Of a stretch of DNA of 37,747 bases, positions 23,831 to 32,222 are shown piece by piece (the first letter of the stretch is position 1; each line of letters begins with the position of its first letter). A program made the position numbers and the translations under genes. The DNA comes from an uncultured Saprospiraceae bacterium (GTDB taxonomy: Bacteria > Bacteroidota > Bacteroidia > Chitinophagales > Saprospiraceae). The notes below the pieces were generated by a model. It made no database searches. It saw only the letters and a list, made by a program, of their open reading frames with translations, and was not told the DNA's origin. The stretch is from contig CAKZTD010000063.1 in the NCBI GenBank assembly GCA_937921595.1, positions 1 to 37,747 of the forward strand. Reading direction: 5' to 3'.

Positions 23831-25109
23831 TTTTTAAATAGTTTGAAGGTTATTAAATTTAAACATTGACCTTTAGACGCAAAATGCGGTAAAAAGATTC
23901 ACTTTTTTCTAATTATAATAAAACAGGAAAATGAAGAGAGAAAAAATGCGGAAAGAGTGTTCATAAAAACTATAAGTTTTTTTTTAAAACGAACGTATTC
24001 CGAATGCCTTCGGATAGTGCTTCAAAATCTGTTTTTTTTGTTCAACGGTTACTGACAGAAACTGCTTTTTCAAACCTAAAAATCTTTCTAAAAAAAGTAC
24101 CTAACTGCCAGAAAAACAACAACTAATTTGTCATTGAAAGCTCAAATTATAAAATAAGTTTCACATAAAAAAGATTAGTTCAAGAAGAAATCATTTGCAT
24201 GCAAACTATCAAAACACTTTAGTTTAAAAAATTTACTCTTTTCCTTCTTCTTCCAAACCATTGTATAATGCATTTTACAATAACTTTATTGTTGATCAGG
24301 TCTTCTATTTTTTACATGCTTTTTTACGAAGAAAAACATAGAAACATTGATTAGTTTTTCGATGATTTTTTTCAATAAGTTTCTTTCAAAAAAACAAAGT
24401 AGTTTTTGATCTATAAAAGTAAAAAACACAAAGAACGTTTTCTTCTAAATTCTTACTTCTTTACTAGAAAAACACACTTTATACAAAACCTGATTTACAA
24501 TGAATAGAAAAAATGATGCCGTCTTTTTTTACATTCCTACTATGATTTTTTTGTTCGCGAAAAACAGAAAAACGATTAGAAGAAACAAGCAAAAAAGTTC
24601 ATTACTTTTTTACATCTTTTCCAAAGGCAATACGGTATAAAAACACTTTCATTCTTTCCAAATTAAAAACTTGATTCGCATTCACTCTTTACTACTTTTT
24701 CATTCAAAAAGTAATTGAAAAAAAAAATCACTTTATGTTTACCTTTTAAAGAATTCATCCGTTTTTTCATCAAAATCTTAAAAAAAGTCATTTCAACAAT
24801 CATAAGAAAACGAGGTGAAAACTGTTCCATTTTTTTAAAAAATTCACACTTACAAAAATGCTATTTTTCACTCTCTCAAAGCAAGTCAAATCGAACAAAC
24901 AAAACACAAAAAATTGATACAAAAAAACAACAAAACCCATTGTTCTTTTTGATTGATTTTCAAATAGAAATTCAACAATTATTTTTTCTATCGATGTTCC
25001 CACTTTTTTGCAAAAAAGACATGCTCCAAACATCTTTGATCCATAATAGACGAATCAAAGATCAAAACACTTTCTCAATCTGAATACTGCATTCTTAACT
25101 AATAAATTT
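23831..25109. other. AT-rich gene-free region of about 1.28 kb
   Basis: I find no gene with recognisable composition or start signals here. The tract is dominated by runs of T or A of 5-10 bases separated by C, G or AC/TC pairs. The word AAAACACTTT recurs (around 24207, 24640 and 25063). The only clean stem is TCCGAA-tgcc-TTCGGA at 23999-24014. Open frames (for example 24715-25083) start at TTG, are rich in K, F, I and S, and look accidental. The beginning, next to 23830, must contain the promoter of the histone-like gene, and the end the ndk promoter. Confidence 0.6.
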
Positions 25110-25117
25110 TATCTTTG
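25110..25117 (+). promoter_or_regulatory. ndk promoter, -7 box TATCTTTG
   Basis: TATCTTTG followed by CGCCGC fits TAnnTTTG on the plus strand. Transcription would begin near 25122, leaving a leader of about 94 bases before the ATG at 25216. A good -33 TTG is not evident. Confidence 0.55.
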
Positions 25118-25215
25118 CGCCGCATTAAGAAACGAATAATGAACAAATGTCCATTTCCATCGTATCCTTTTGCAGAATTTATTTGATAATAATTTTTTAA
25201 TACAACAGATTTATA

Positions 25216-25683
25216 ATGGAAAGAACGTTGATTTTAATTAAACCAGATGCAGTCCAAAGAGGACTTGCTGGTGAAGTACTTAGCCGTTTCGAACGTAAAG
25301 GCTTAAAGATTGTTGGTATGAAAATGATGAAATTAACCAGCAAAATATTAAAAGAACATTACTCTCACATTGCAGACAAGCCGTTTTTCCCTGGTATCGC
25401 TGCTTTCATGCAGTCTTCACCTGTTATTGCTGTATGCATAGAAGGTCTTGACTCTGTAGATACAGTAAGAAGATTATGTGGTGTAACTTTATCAAGAGAA
25501 GCTCAGGTTGGAACAATCAGAGGGGATTTTGCGATGAGTATTCAGACGAATATTGTTCATGCTTCTGACAGCAAGAAATCTGCTAAAGAAGAAGTGAAAA
25601 GATTTTTTGATTCAAAAGAACTTTTCAAATATGGATCAGTTCTTTCGACGAACATCTATTCTTCTGACGAGTTGAAGAAATAA
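25216..25683 (+). CDS. ndk: Nucleoside diphosphate kinase
   Basis: Transfers the terminal phosphate of ATP to other nucleoside diphosphates, through a phosphohistidine. The protein has 155 residues. LILIKPDAVQRGLAGEVLSRFERKGL (6-30), the KPFFPG loop, a conserved R-x-L-C-G-x-T (86-91), GTIRGDFA (99-106) and the active-site His115 in NIVHASDS (112-119) are all present. The tail beyond residue 140 is somewhat longer than in E. coli Ndk. No operon is evident; it ends 12 bp before a large palindrome that faces the next gene. Confidence 0.96.
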   Translation: MERTLILIKPDAVQRGLAGEVLSRFERKGLKIVGMKMMKLTSKILKEHYSHIADKPFFPGIAAFMQSSPVIAVCIEGLDSVDTVRRLCGVTLSREAQVGTIRGDFAMSIQTNIVHASDSKKSAKEEVKRFFDSKELFKYGSVLSTNIYSSDELKK

Positions 25684-25695
25684 TCAAGTATACAC

Positions 25696-25773
25696 GTTAG
25701 CAATTGAATAAGTTAATAAATTAACAATGTCGTTTTAGATCTTGTTAATTTGCTAACTTATTCAATTGCTAAC
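25696..25773. terminator. Long palindrome between ndk and a convergent gene
   Basis: Arms 25696-25727 and 25742-25773 pair at 30 of 32 positions with a 14-base loop. Each arm is itself made of near-repeats of the word GTTAGCAA / TTAATAAA. Position between two convergent stops fits a shared transcript end; no T-run is attached. Confidence 0.55.
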
Positions 25774-25785
25774 TTATACTTCTGT

Positions 25786-26646
25786 CTAATAAAGTTCGTA
25801 TTCAAATCGAAACATCAAGACGCCTTCATCGGAAGTTTTTTCTTGACTCTCCATCATTCCATCTGCTCTATATTTTGTCTCCATCACTTCTAATGGTCGA
25901 TTCCCCATTGTTCTTTCAAACCTTACTTCGTTATTATTCATGTCATATTCTCTACTATCAGTAAAAATACTTCCACGATCAAGGTCTTTCATAATGTGCT
26001 TTGTTTGATTACCTCGTTCATCATATTCGAAAGTATCTTCCCGAATGATCTTTTCATCTTCGTTTAATATTTCGATCTTATTGATTCTCGCTTCATCATC
26101 TCGGAAGTAATCATAAAAACGAACGGTTTCAAAACCTTCGACATCCAATCTTACATTTTCAACAACATCACCATGTTCATTGTATTCAAACTCCGCTTTT
26201 GTTTCTATTTCTCCCGAATCGGTGTAAACCGTTTCTACTAAGACTCTATCTTCATCATCAAATTTTCGAACCTCTTTTCCTTCATTTTCTCCATCCTGAT
26301 CTACGATATCAATGGTAGTTGTTCTTTCCGCTTCATCACGGCTATAGTTTTTGTACGAAAAAGAGCCGTCGGCAAATGCAACGATGACTTGTTTTGCTTT
26401 ACCACTTTCATTATATTCAATCTTCAAAGTTTGATCAGGAGTTTCAGAAATCGAATACTGACGTTCTACAGTTACCCTCCCCTTTTCATCAAACTCATAT
26501 TCAGATTTAGCTTCGATATTTCCTTCCGTATCAAATTGCTGAAGCAAGGTGATATTTCCTTCTTGATCACGTTCTTCGTATACTTTGACGATCTCTTCAT
26601 GATGTGGTTCAGAAACGAAAGTCTTGATAGATTTTATTTTATTCAT
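25786..26646 (-). CDS. Intracellular YD-repeat-like protein (unknown function)
   Basis: A 286-residue acidic protein from the ATG at 26646 (a start at 26685 adds 13 residues). There is no signal peptide or membrane helix. It is built of about a dozen beta-hairpin repeats of 20-25 residues ending in Y/F-x-E/D-x-x-G-x-x-x (EYEFDEKGRV, FEYNEHGDV, FEYDERGNQ, REYDMNNNE), the same pattern as in Rhs/teneurin YD repeats and MORN-like antitoxin-type proteins. Those with a signal are surface proteins; this one appears to stay inside the cell. The function is unknown. It lies downstream of, and in the same direction as, the deiminase gene but behind a terminator and its own promoter. Confidence 0.7.
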   Translation of the reverse strand: MNKIKSIKTFVSEPHHEEIVKVYEERDQEGNITLLQQFDTEGNIEAKSEYEFDEKGRVTVERQYSISETPDQTLKIEYNESGKAKQVIVAFADGSFSYKNYSRDEAERTTTIDIVDQDGENEGKEVRKFDDEDRVLVETVYTDSGEIETKAEFEYNEHGDVVENVRLDVEGFETVRFYDYFRDDEARINKIEILNEDEKIIREDTFEYDERGNQTKHIMKDLDRGSIFTDSREYDMNNNEVRFERTMGNRPLEVMETKYRADGMMESQEKTSDEGVLMFRFEYELY

Positions 26647-26725
26647 TGAGCATTTGTTTTTGTTAGTTTGAAGCAAGAATAGCATGCACTTCGAAAGTGT
26701 CTACTACCGAACTTATCTGTTAGCA

Positions 26726-26733
26726 CAAAAATA
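26726..26733 (-). promoter_or_regulatory. -7 box of the YD-repeat gene promoter
   Basis: On the minus strand TATTTTTG (26726-26733) fits TAnnTTTG. A TTG at 26751-26753 lies 17 bp upstream, close to but shorter than the usual 19-20. Transcription would start near 26720, about 75 bases before the ATG at 26646. Confidence 0.5.
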
Positions 26734-26735
26734 AG

Positions 26736-26772
26736 AAAAGCCATCATTTCCAAGGTAGAAATGATGGCTTTT
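26736..26772 (-). terminator. Terminator hairpin downstream of the deiminase gene
   Basis: A perfect 15-bp stem, AAAAGCCATCATTTC (26736-26750) with GAAATGATGGCTTTT (26758-26772) and a seven-base loop. Read on the minus strand it ends in CTTTTCTTATTTTTG. It overlaps the promoter of the next gene. Confidence 0.75.
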
Positions 26773-26880
26773 CATTTAGAGTATGTTGAGGATTTAATAA
26801 TTGGCCTATAAAGTACACTCATTTGATTATACTTCCTACTAAAAGACCAACTCCCACATGCTCTTAAAAGATATAAAATC

Positions 26881-28665
26881 TTACTTTACAATCAGCTTTT
26901 GAGTCTGAGTTTGTCTTTCTGTTTTTAGAGAAACAAAATAAGTCCCTGCTTGATATTCTGCAGCATTGATAAAGTATTTCGATGCACCCGCTGGCAACTG
27001 ACCTTCAAAAAGCACCTCTACCCTTCTTCCCAAAACATCTGTTACTTCTACAACAGCATCTGTTGCATATTCACTTTGCACAGGAATACAAGTAATCGCC
27101 GATGCAGGATTAGGAAATACTTCTTCCAAAATCGTTTGTGAATTTTCAAGCATCTCAGTACTTACAAAACAACTTTCTACCATAAACTCAAAAGGGCCAT
27201 CTGCTCCTGGCATTGGCCGAGTGATTGTTTTTCCACTAGAAGCCATTGCATGGATATAGTAAGACACCTCCGTTCCTTCAGGCATCACTGGAATATCTCC
27301 AGAATAAATTCCATCTGTTGCTGTAGGAATCATAGATACCGCAGCCCAATTTGTACTTGGTGTTTTATAATATAAAGTTGCACTTTCAATACCTGAGATA
27401 TGTTTGATTTGTGCTTCAACAATCGAAGCTTCATTATCACAACCACTATCTACAATATTCGTTGTGATCCAAAGTGGCTCGAATGCACCAACTTCTTTTG
27501 TAATGCAGTGGATCGCTCCTAAAGAAGGGATAATATCATTACAATTGATACCGATTACATTATAACCTGGCATGTTTTCTTCCCAAATCCGAAGTGCTGT
27601 CGTATCATATTGTTCTTCGTAAGTAGGAACTAGAATGGTATTATTTACAAAAACAGCATTTGCATAAGTTCGATAATCAACCCACCATCCATCATCTGGA
27701 TATTGTCCATTTTGTGGAGGCATTGGAATTCTTACAATTTTGAAAGGGTCTCCGTAAGCGGTTGTATAATTGTTTAAAATATATTGAATGTTCGCTTCAA
27801 TCTGAGGACCATCTGCTCTACCTTCTGGATATTCCCCTACAATTAAAGTTTCTTCATTTAACAGTTTCATGTGCATATCAATGTGGTGGATCACATCATA
27901 AGGAAGTGCTTCCATCAAAGGATAAGTTTCAATACCCATGAAATCATTCATGATATCTAAAACCTCTGCTTCACTGTGGCTTGATGTTCCGAAATCATTT
28001 CCTACTCCGTCATTCTCTTCTAAAAATAAATCTGAAGAAAATGCAATACCCAAACCATCCGTCATATAATTTCCACCAGTGTGTACTAAATCCAAAGGAG
28101 CCTGTGTTGTACAGTAATTATCAATCCCTAAGTAATCAGCAATCGCTTCGGGTACAGTGTCATCTAAAGGTCTTGGGCGATTATAAATCCAATCCACAAA
28201 AGCTAAAGATCCAACATCATCAACATAAACGGTATTCGGACCATAGTCTCTAACCCAAATGCTGTTAAAATTATCATCAACGAAAGTCACATTAGAAGAT
28301 ATATCTACATTAGCATTAGATAAAGTATTTTGAGCACTGTTTACATTATTGGTTACAATGATCACTTCCACTTCTTCTCTTGCATGTCTAACGATTTCTG
28401 TAAGAATTGGAATCTGGTTGGTCCAGGTAATCACAAGGGCTTGCAACTCTTCCCATTCTGCAATTGATCTTAAGGTAGAACCAGCAGGAGGTGTCGTGAT
28501 ACAAACAGCATCTCGACTTTGAATATTAGCAAGATAATTTTCCATTTTTGCTTCTTCTCCCGGAGCAAATCCTTTGGGTAGAAAAGTCTCTTTAGTTTCC
28601 GTTTTAATTTGTCCAAACAAACCAGTAAAAAGGCAGGTAAATAAAAGGAGTAAAAAACTTCGCAT
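26881..28665 (-). CDS. Secreted peptidylarginine/agmatine deiminase-family enzyme with T9SS type A sorting domain
   Basis: A 594-residue exported enzyme (signal MRSFLLLLFTCLFTGLFG-Q) of the guanidino-group-modifying superfamily that includes agmatine deiminase and the Porphyromonas PPAD. The catalytic set is complete: Asp140 in SIWVRDYGP, His261 and Asp263 in HHIDMH, and Cys387 in SLGAIHC, with the HTGGNYMTDG loop (195-204) of the PPAD type. PPAD turns C-terminal arginine of proteins into citrulline; agmatine deiminases are usually cytoplasmic and shorter. An Ig-like domain follows (about 408-500), then a type A T9SS tail (EVFPNPAS to KLIVK, about 515-594). It would therefore be surface-bound or secreted. 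A TonB receptor gene precedes it. The substrate is not proven. Confidence 0.85.
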   Translation of the reverse strand: MRSFLLLLFTCLFTGLFGQIKTETKETFLPKGFAPGEEAKMENYLANIQSRDAVCITTPPAGSTLRSIAEWEELQALVITWTNQIPILTEIVRHAREEVEVIIVTNNVNSAQNTLSNANVDISSNVTFVDDNFNSIWVRDYGPNTVYVDDVGSLAFVDWIYNRPRPLDDTVPEAIADYLGIDNYCTTQAPLDLVHTGGNYMTDGLGIAFSSDLFLEENDGVGNDFGTSSHSEAEVLDIMNDFMGIETYPLMEALPYDVIHHIDMHMKLLNEETLIVGEYPEGRADGPQIEANIQYILNNYTTAYGDPFKIVRIPMPPQNGQYPDDGWWVDYRTYANAVFVNNTILVPTYEEQYDTTALRIWEENMPGYNVIGINCNDIIPSLGAIHCITKEVGAFEPLWITTNIVDSGCDNEASIVEAQIKHISGIESATLYYKTPSTNWAAVSMIPTATDGIYSGDIPVMPEGTEVSYYIHAMASSGKTITRPMPGADGPFEFMVESCFVSTEMLENSQTILEEVFPNPASAITCIPVQSEYATDAVVEVTDVLGRRVEVLFEGQLPAGASKYFINAAEYQAGTYFVSLKTERQTQTQKLIVK

Positions 28666-28709
28666 GGGTAGTCTTTTTATTTTTAAAAATGAAAGAAAAG
28701 CGGAAGCCT

Positions 28710-28757
28710 TAGGTTTACTAAACTTCGCTGAATTACCGGCAAAGATTAGTAAACCTA
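28710..28757 (-). promoter_or_regulatory. Inverted repeat around the deiminase gene promoter
   Basis: Arms TAGGTTTACTAA (28710-28721) and its complement TTAGTAAACCTA (28746-28757) are perfect over 12 bp with 24 bp between. On the minus strand AATCTTTG (28740-28747), one base from the -7 consensus, sits at the inner edge of the far arm. The repeat thus brackets the likely transcription start, about 70 bases before the ATG at 28665. It may be an operator, a leader hairpin, or the transcript end of the TonB receptor gene. Confidence 0.45.
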
Positions 28758-28790
28758 GGCAATGATGTTCCTAGTCTCTAATTTAAGTAT

Positions 28791-31121
28791 TTAAAAATTA
28801 AGAACAAGTCCGAAACTTGGCAAAATAGGCAATTGGTCTACTCTATTACCAGTAATTCTATCTACAAAGAAGATATTATTTCGATTATAGACATTAGTAA
28901 TACTTAAAATTGCATCCAATTTTGTATTCTTATTAAATTTGACGGTCTTTTTCAAACTCGCATCGAATCTATGGTAAACCGGAAGACGGCCACCATTACG
29001 TGTATCGGAATAGATAATTCCAAGTTCACCATTCCCAGTCAAAACATCGGTATTTATACTTTCATCAAAATTATCTTGCTCATAAAAACCTTGGGTCTGA
29101 GTAAATGGAAAACCAGTTCCAAAATTCCAACGTCCACTCACTTCCCAGCTGTTTTGATTTCCAAAATTATAAGTCAATAAGGCATTAATATTATGTCTTC
29201 TATCAAAAATAGTTGGGTACACTTGCTCTCCATCATCACGATTTACATAACCCAAAGAATAAGTTAACCATAGGTAGGTTTTTGGGTTTTCGTACTTCAA
29301 GGAGAAGTCAATACCATAAGCTTCACCAGTTTCTGCTTGATAGTTAGGATCTGTCGTTTCTATTTTATTTCTATTGACATTAATAATCTGAGTAAAGCCT
29401 TTGTAGTATGGTTCTACATTAAGCGCTATATTATTTGTAATATCGTATTCAACACCAAAGATTGCATGAACTGCAGTTTGTAATCTATTATCAGTTGCGG
29501 TGGTAGTTCCTGGTTTGAATATTTGCTCCTCAGGACCAGTCAAGAAACCGACAAATAAATTGACAACATCTCTTTCGTTTACCGTACTGATTAAGTTTTG
29601 CGAATAAACACCAGTAGCACCTTTTACACGAAGTCTATCAGAAATATTATATTTGATTCCAAACCTAGGCTCGAAACGAGTCTGCGCTTGAGAAGCATAG
29701 TATTGGAGTCTTATTCCTGGTTCAAGAATAAGGTTTTTGAATTTCATTTTATATTTCGCAAAAGCGGAAAGTTCTGTTGTAAAACTTTCTTGTTGGAAGT
29801 CAATATCTAAGAAATTTCTGAATTTAAAATCAGTATCGATTCCATCAATTGCAAAACCGTAATTAACTTCACTATTATTTTTACCAAAATAGGTAAAATC
29901 CAATCCAGCAGAAAAACTTCTAATTGCACTTGTACGAGGAACACCGTCTGCTTCCGTCAATGAAATATCATAATTAGAATAAGTCATTGTTCCGCCAATG
30001 ATCATATTTGAGGTAGAAGGAATCAAAGTAAAATCTGCTCCTATTCCTACATTATCCCAACCAATTTTTGCAAGTCCTCCAAAGTCAACTCGATCCTTGA
30101 AATCGAAACCAAATAAATTCAGCTTACTACCATTCCCAGAAACAAAAGATAGCTTTCCATACAAATCTGTAAAACTATACGGCAAACCTAAATCTTCACT
30201 TCTTGTATCATCAGAACCACCTACTGTATTGTATAAAGTTGTATCAACTGCATAAGAATAAATTTTCTTTGAAGTCTCATCAATGTATGAATGCTTTCCA
30301 GTAATTAGGAAAGAAGTACTTCCACCGCCTTCTTTTAGTTTTTTGATAGGCCCTTCAAATAACAATTTAGATTGAAAAGGATTGACAGAAGCAACACCTC
30401 CAAATCTCTTTTTATTTCCTTCTCTAGTTTTAATATCAACAATCGCAGAAATCCTTCCTCCATATTCTGCATTAAAACCACCAGTCAATACATCAACAGA
30501 ACGTATCGCTTCTGTTTCAAAAACAGAAAAGAATCCGATAGAGTGAAATGGATTATAAATCGTCATTCCATCGAGTAAAATTTTATTTTGAATTGGAGAA
30601 CCTCCTCGAATGTATAATTGTCCTCCCTGATCTCCAGTAAAAATAACTCCAGGAAGTACCGGAAGATATTGAGCGATGTCTGGTTCACCACCAGTTGAAG
30701 GCAAAGACCTGATTCGTTTTGGCGTAACCGTAACTACAGAAATCTTTACTTCGTTTTTAGCTTTTTCCCGTTCAGCAGAAACTTGAACTGTTGCCAATTC
30801 AACTCCCGAGGATTCCAAATAAATTGCTTTATAAGTAATCCCATTGTCCACGACTTTAACATCCACAGCAATACTATCATACCCGATATAGGTAATAATC
30901 AACTGATGAGAACCCGCAGGTATATCTGCCATGGAGTAAAAACCATCAATATCGGTATTTGCTCCGGTCGTCGTATTAGCTAAGCGTACCGTACCATAAA
31001 TGATCGGCTCTCCTGTTTCTTTATCATAAACATTTCCTCGAACAGTCCCCTGTCCAAACAAATTTCCACCGATAAAAAGGAGCATCACAATCGCACAAAA
31101 AATCTTTTTAATCATCTTCAT
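28791..31121 (-). CDS. TonB-dependent outer-membrane receptor with CarboxypepD_reg-like N-terminus
   Basis: A 776-residue outer-membrane receptor that takes up a ligand with energy from TonB. A signal peptide ends near FIGGNLFG-Q. A carboxypeptidase-regulatory-like beta domain (about 25-110; TVRGNVYDKETGEPI) is followed by the plug (about 130-235; GGEPDIAQYLPVLPGV, IRGGSPIQNKILLDGMTIYNPFH, GFNAEYGGRISAIVDIKTR) and a 22-strand barrel ending in FGLVLNF with a terminal phenylalanine. There is no SusD-type lipoprotein gene beside it, so it is not a typical glycan-utilisation pair. The ligand is unknown. The deiminase gene lies 125 bp downstream on the same strand. Confidence 0.92.
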   Translation of the reverse strand: MKMIKKIFCAIVMLLFIGGNLFGQGTVRGNVYDKETGEPIIYGTVRLANTTTGANTDIDGFYSMADIPAGSHQLIITYIGYDSIAVDVKVVDNGITYKAIYLESSGVELATVQVSAEREKAKNEVKISVVTVTPKRIRSLPSTGGEPDIAQYLPVLPGVIFTGDQGGQLYIRGGSPIQNKILLDGMTIYNPFHSIGFFSVFETEAIRSVDVLTGGFNAEYGGRISAIVDIKTREGNKKRFGGVASVNPFQSKLLFEGPIKKLKEGGGSTSFLITGKHSYIDETSKKIYSYAVDTTLYNTVGGSDDTRSEDLGLPYSFTDLYGKLSFVSGNGSKLNLFGFDFKDRVDFGGLAKIGWDNVGIGADFTLIPSTSNMIIGGTMTYSNYDISLTEADGVPRTSAIRSFSAGLDFTYFGKNNSEVNYGFAIDGIDTDFKFRNFLDIDFQQESFTTELSAFAKYKMKFKNLILEPGIRLQYYASQAQTRFEPRFGIKYNISDRLRVKGATGVYSQNLISTVNERDVVNLFVGFLTGPEEQIFKPGTTTATDNRLQTAVHAIFGVEYDITNNIALNVEPYYKGFTQIINVNRNKIETTDPNYQAETGEAYGIDFSLKYENPKTYLWLTYSLGYVNRDDGEQVYPTIFDRRHNINALLTYNFGNQNSWEVSGRWNFGTGFPFTQTQGFYEQDNFDESINTDVLTGNGELGIIYSDTRNGGRLPVYHRFDASLKKTVKFNKNTKLDAILSITNVYNRNNIFFVDRITGNRVDQLPILPSFGLVLNF

Positions 31122-31144
31122 TTATTTCACTTTAAAATGGATTG

Positions 31145-31152
31145 CAAATATA
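31145..31152 (-). promoter_or_regulatory. -7 box of the TonB-dependent receptor promoter
   Basis: On the minus strand TATATTTG (31145-31152), followed by CAATCC, matches TAnnTTTG. Transcription would start near 31140, leaving a short leader of about 20 bases. No matching TTG is found at 19-20 bp upstream. Confidence 0.5.
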
Positions 31153-31341
31153 CGAGGTATTAGGTGATTTGTCATATCTCCAGGCTCGTTAATATTGAGA
31201 ATATCGTTAAATGTTGGATAGGTGCTAAATTATTGAACAAGAGTCGGGTAAAAGACTGTTCAAGATTAACAGAAGAAGAAATTGAGTAGAGAACAATGAG
31301 TAATCTCAGTTTGCGGACTTGTTGGAATAAAATATTTGTAA

Positions 31342-31956
31342 TTACTCTATCAGTTCTCCTTTCCCAGCTCTAATGATCTCAATATCGCCTTCTGAGAGAT
31401 TAACGACGGTTGATGGAGAGTTATCTCCCATTCCTCCATCAATGACGATATCTACTTGTTTTTCATAATCTTCATGGATTTCATAAGGATCGGTGAAATA
31501 CTCTCTGATTTCGTCATCAGATTTGAGAGAGATAGAAAGAATCGGGTTTCCAAGCTTTTCGATTACTGCTTGCGCAATATTATTATCTGGAATTCTGAGC
31601 CCCAATGTTTTACGGCGGTTATCCAGAGATTTTGGAAGTTTTCTACTTGATTTTAGAATAAAAGTAAAAGGGCCGGGAAGGTTACGTTTTAAAAGTTTGA
31701 AATGAGAATTGTCTATCTGTTGGGTGTATTCTGACAATTGGCTAATGTCTTTACAAATGATGGTCAGATTGGCTTTCTGAGGGTTTAGGTTTCTCAATCT
31801 GCAAATTCGTTCTACTGCTTTTCTTTGAAAAATATCACAGCCCAAACCATATATCGTATCCGTTGGATAGATAATAACTCCACCATCTTTCAATAGTTCG
31901 ACCACTTGATCAATTTTCCTATTATCAGGGTTCTCTGGATTGATTTCGAGTAACAT
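31342..31956 (-). CDS. Threonylcarbamoyl-AMP synthase family protein (TsaC/YrdC)
   Basis: Makes threonylcarbamoyl-adenylate for the t6A modification at position 37 of ANN-decoding tRNAs. The protein has 204 residues, the usual short (YrdC) form without the Sua5 C-terminal domain. GGVIIYPTDTIYGLGCD (25-41), RICRLRNLNPQKANLTIICKD, LPGPFTFIL and LGLRIPDN are the family segments. The basic and threonine residues around PTDT and KxN-L-T contact the nucleotide and threonine. The gene stands alone between the receptor and the AAA+ gene. Confidence 0.9.
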   Translation of the reverse strand: MLLEINPENPDNRKIDQVVELLKDGGVIIYPTDTIYGLGCDIFQRKAVERICRLRNLNPQKANLTIICKDISQLSEYTQQIDNSHFKLLKRNLPGPFTFILKSSRKLPKSLDNRRKTLGLRIPDNNIAQAVIEKLGNPILSISLKSDDEIREYFTDPYEIHEDYEKQVDIVIDGGMGDNSPSTVVNLSEGDIEIIRAGKGELIE

Positions 31957-32139
31957 TTAGCTTGAATAATTAAAAATTTGTTTTAAAATAACTAATTATA
32001 AAATTGAAGGTCTAAAGATACGGAATTAATAGGAATTGGTAAATAAGTTATTCTTGATCTTAAAGCGGCGGATCATTTTACAAGTTGAAATCGATCTGTT
32101 TTTCGTTTGATTTGATCTTAGGTAAGTCAACAAAAAAGA

Positions 32140-32183
32140 AGAGGAGTAAAATGATATCAACAGAATGATCACTTTACTCCTCT
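32140..32183 (-). terminator. Terminator of the AAA+ ATPase gene
   Basis: Arms AGAGGAGTAAA (32140-32150) and TTTACTCCTCT (32173-32183) are perfect over 11 bp, and TGAT/ATCA extends the stem after one mismatch. On the minus strand CTTCTTTTTTG follows. It starts 39 bp after the stop at 32223. Confidence 0.8.
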
Positions 32184-32222
32184 ACTTTATTAAAATAGAA
32201 TCGTTCAAAGAATTAATCTAGA

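Noticed and set aside
23394-23837. Open plus-strand frame antisense to the histone-like gene, hydrophobic and repetitive
   Set aside because: It is the mirror image of the lysine/alanine codon repeats (AAA/GCT read as TTT/AGC) and has no start signals.
24715-25083. Open frame of 122 codons in the AT-rich tract
   Set aside because: It starts at TTG within an A-run, consists mostly of K, F, I, S, N and Q from homopolymer runs, has no ribosome site or family, and the opposite strand is open in part as well.
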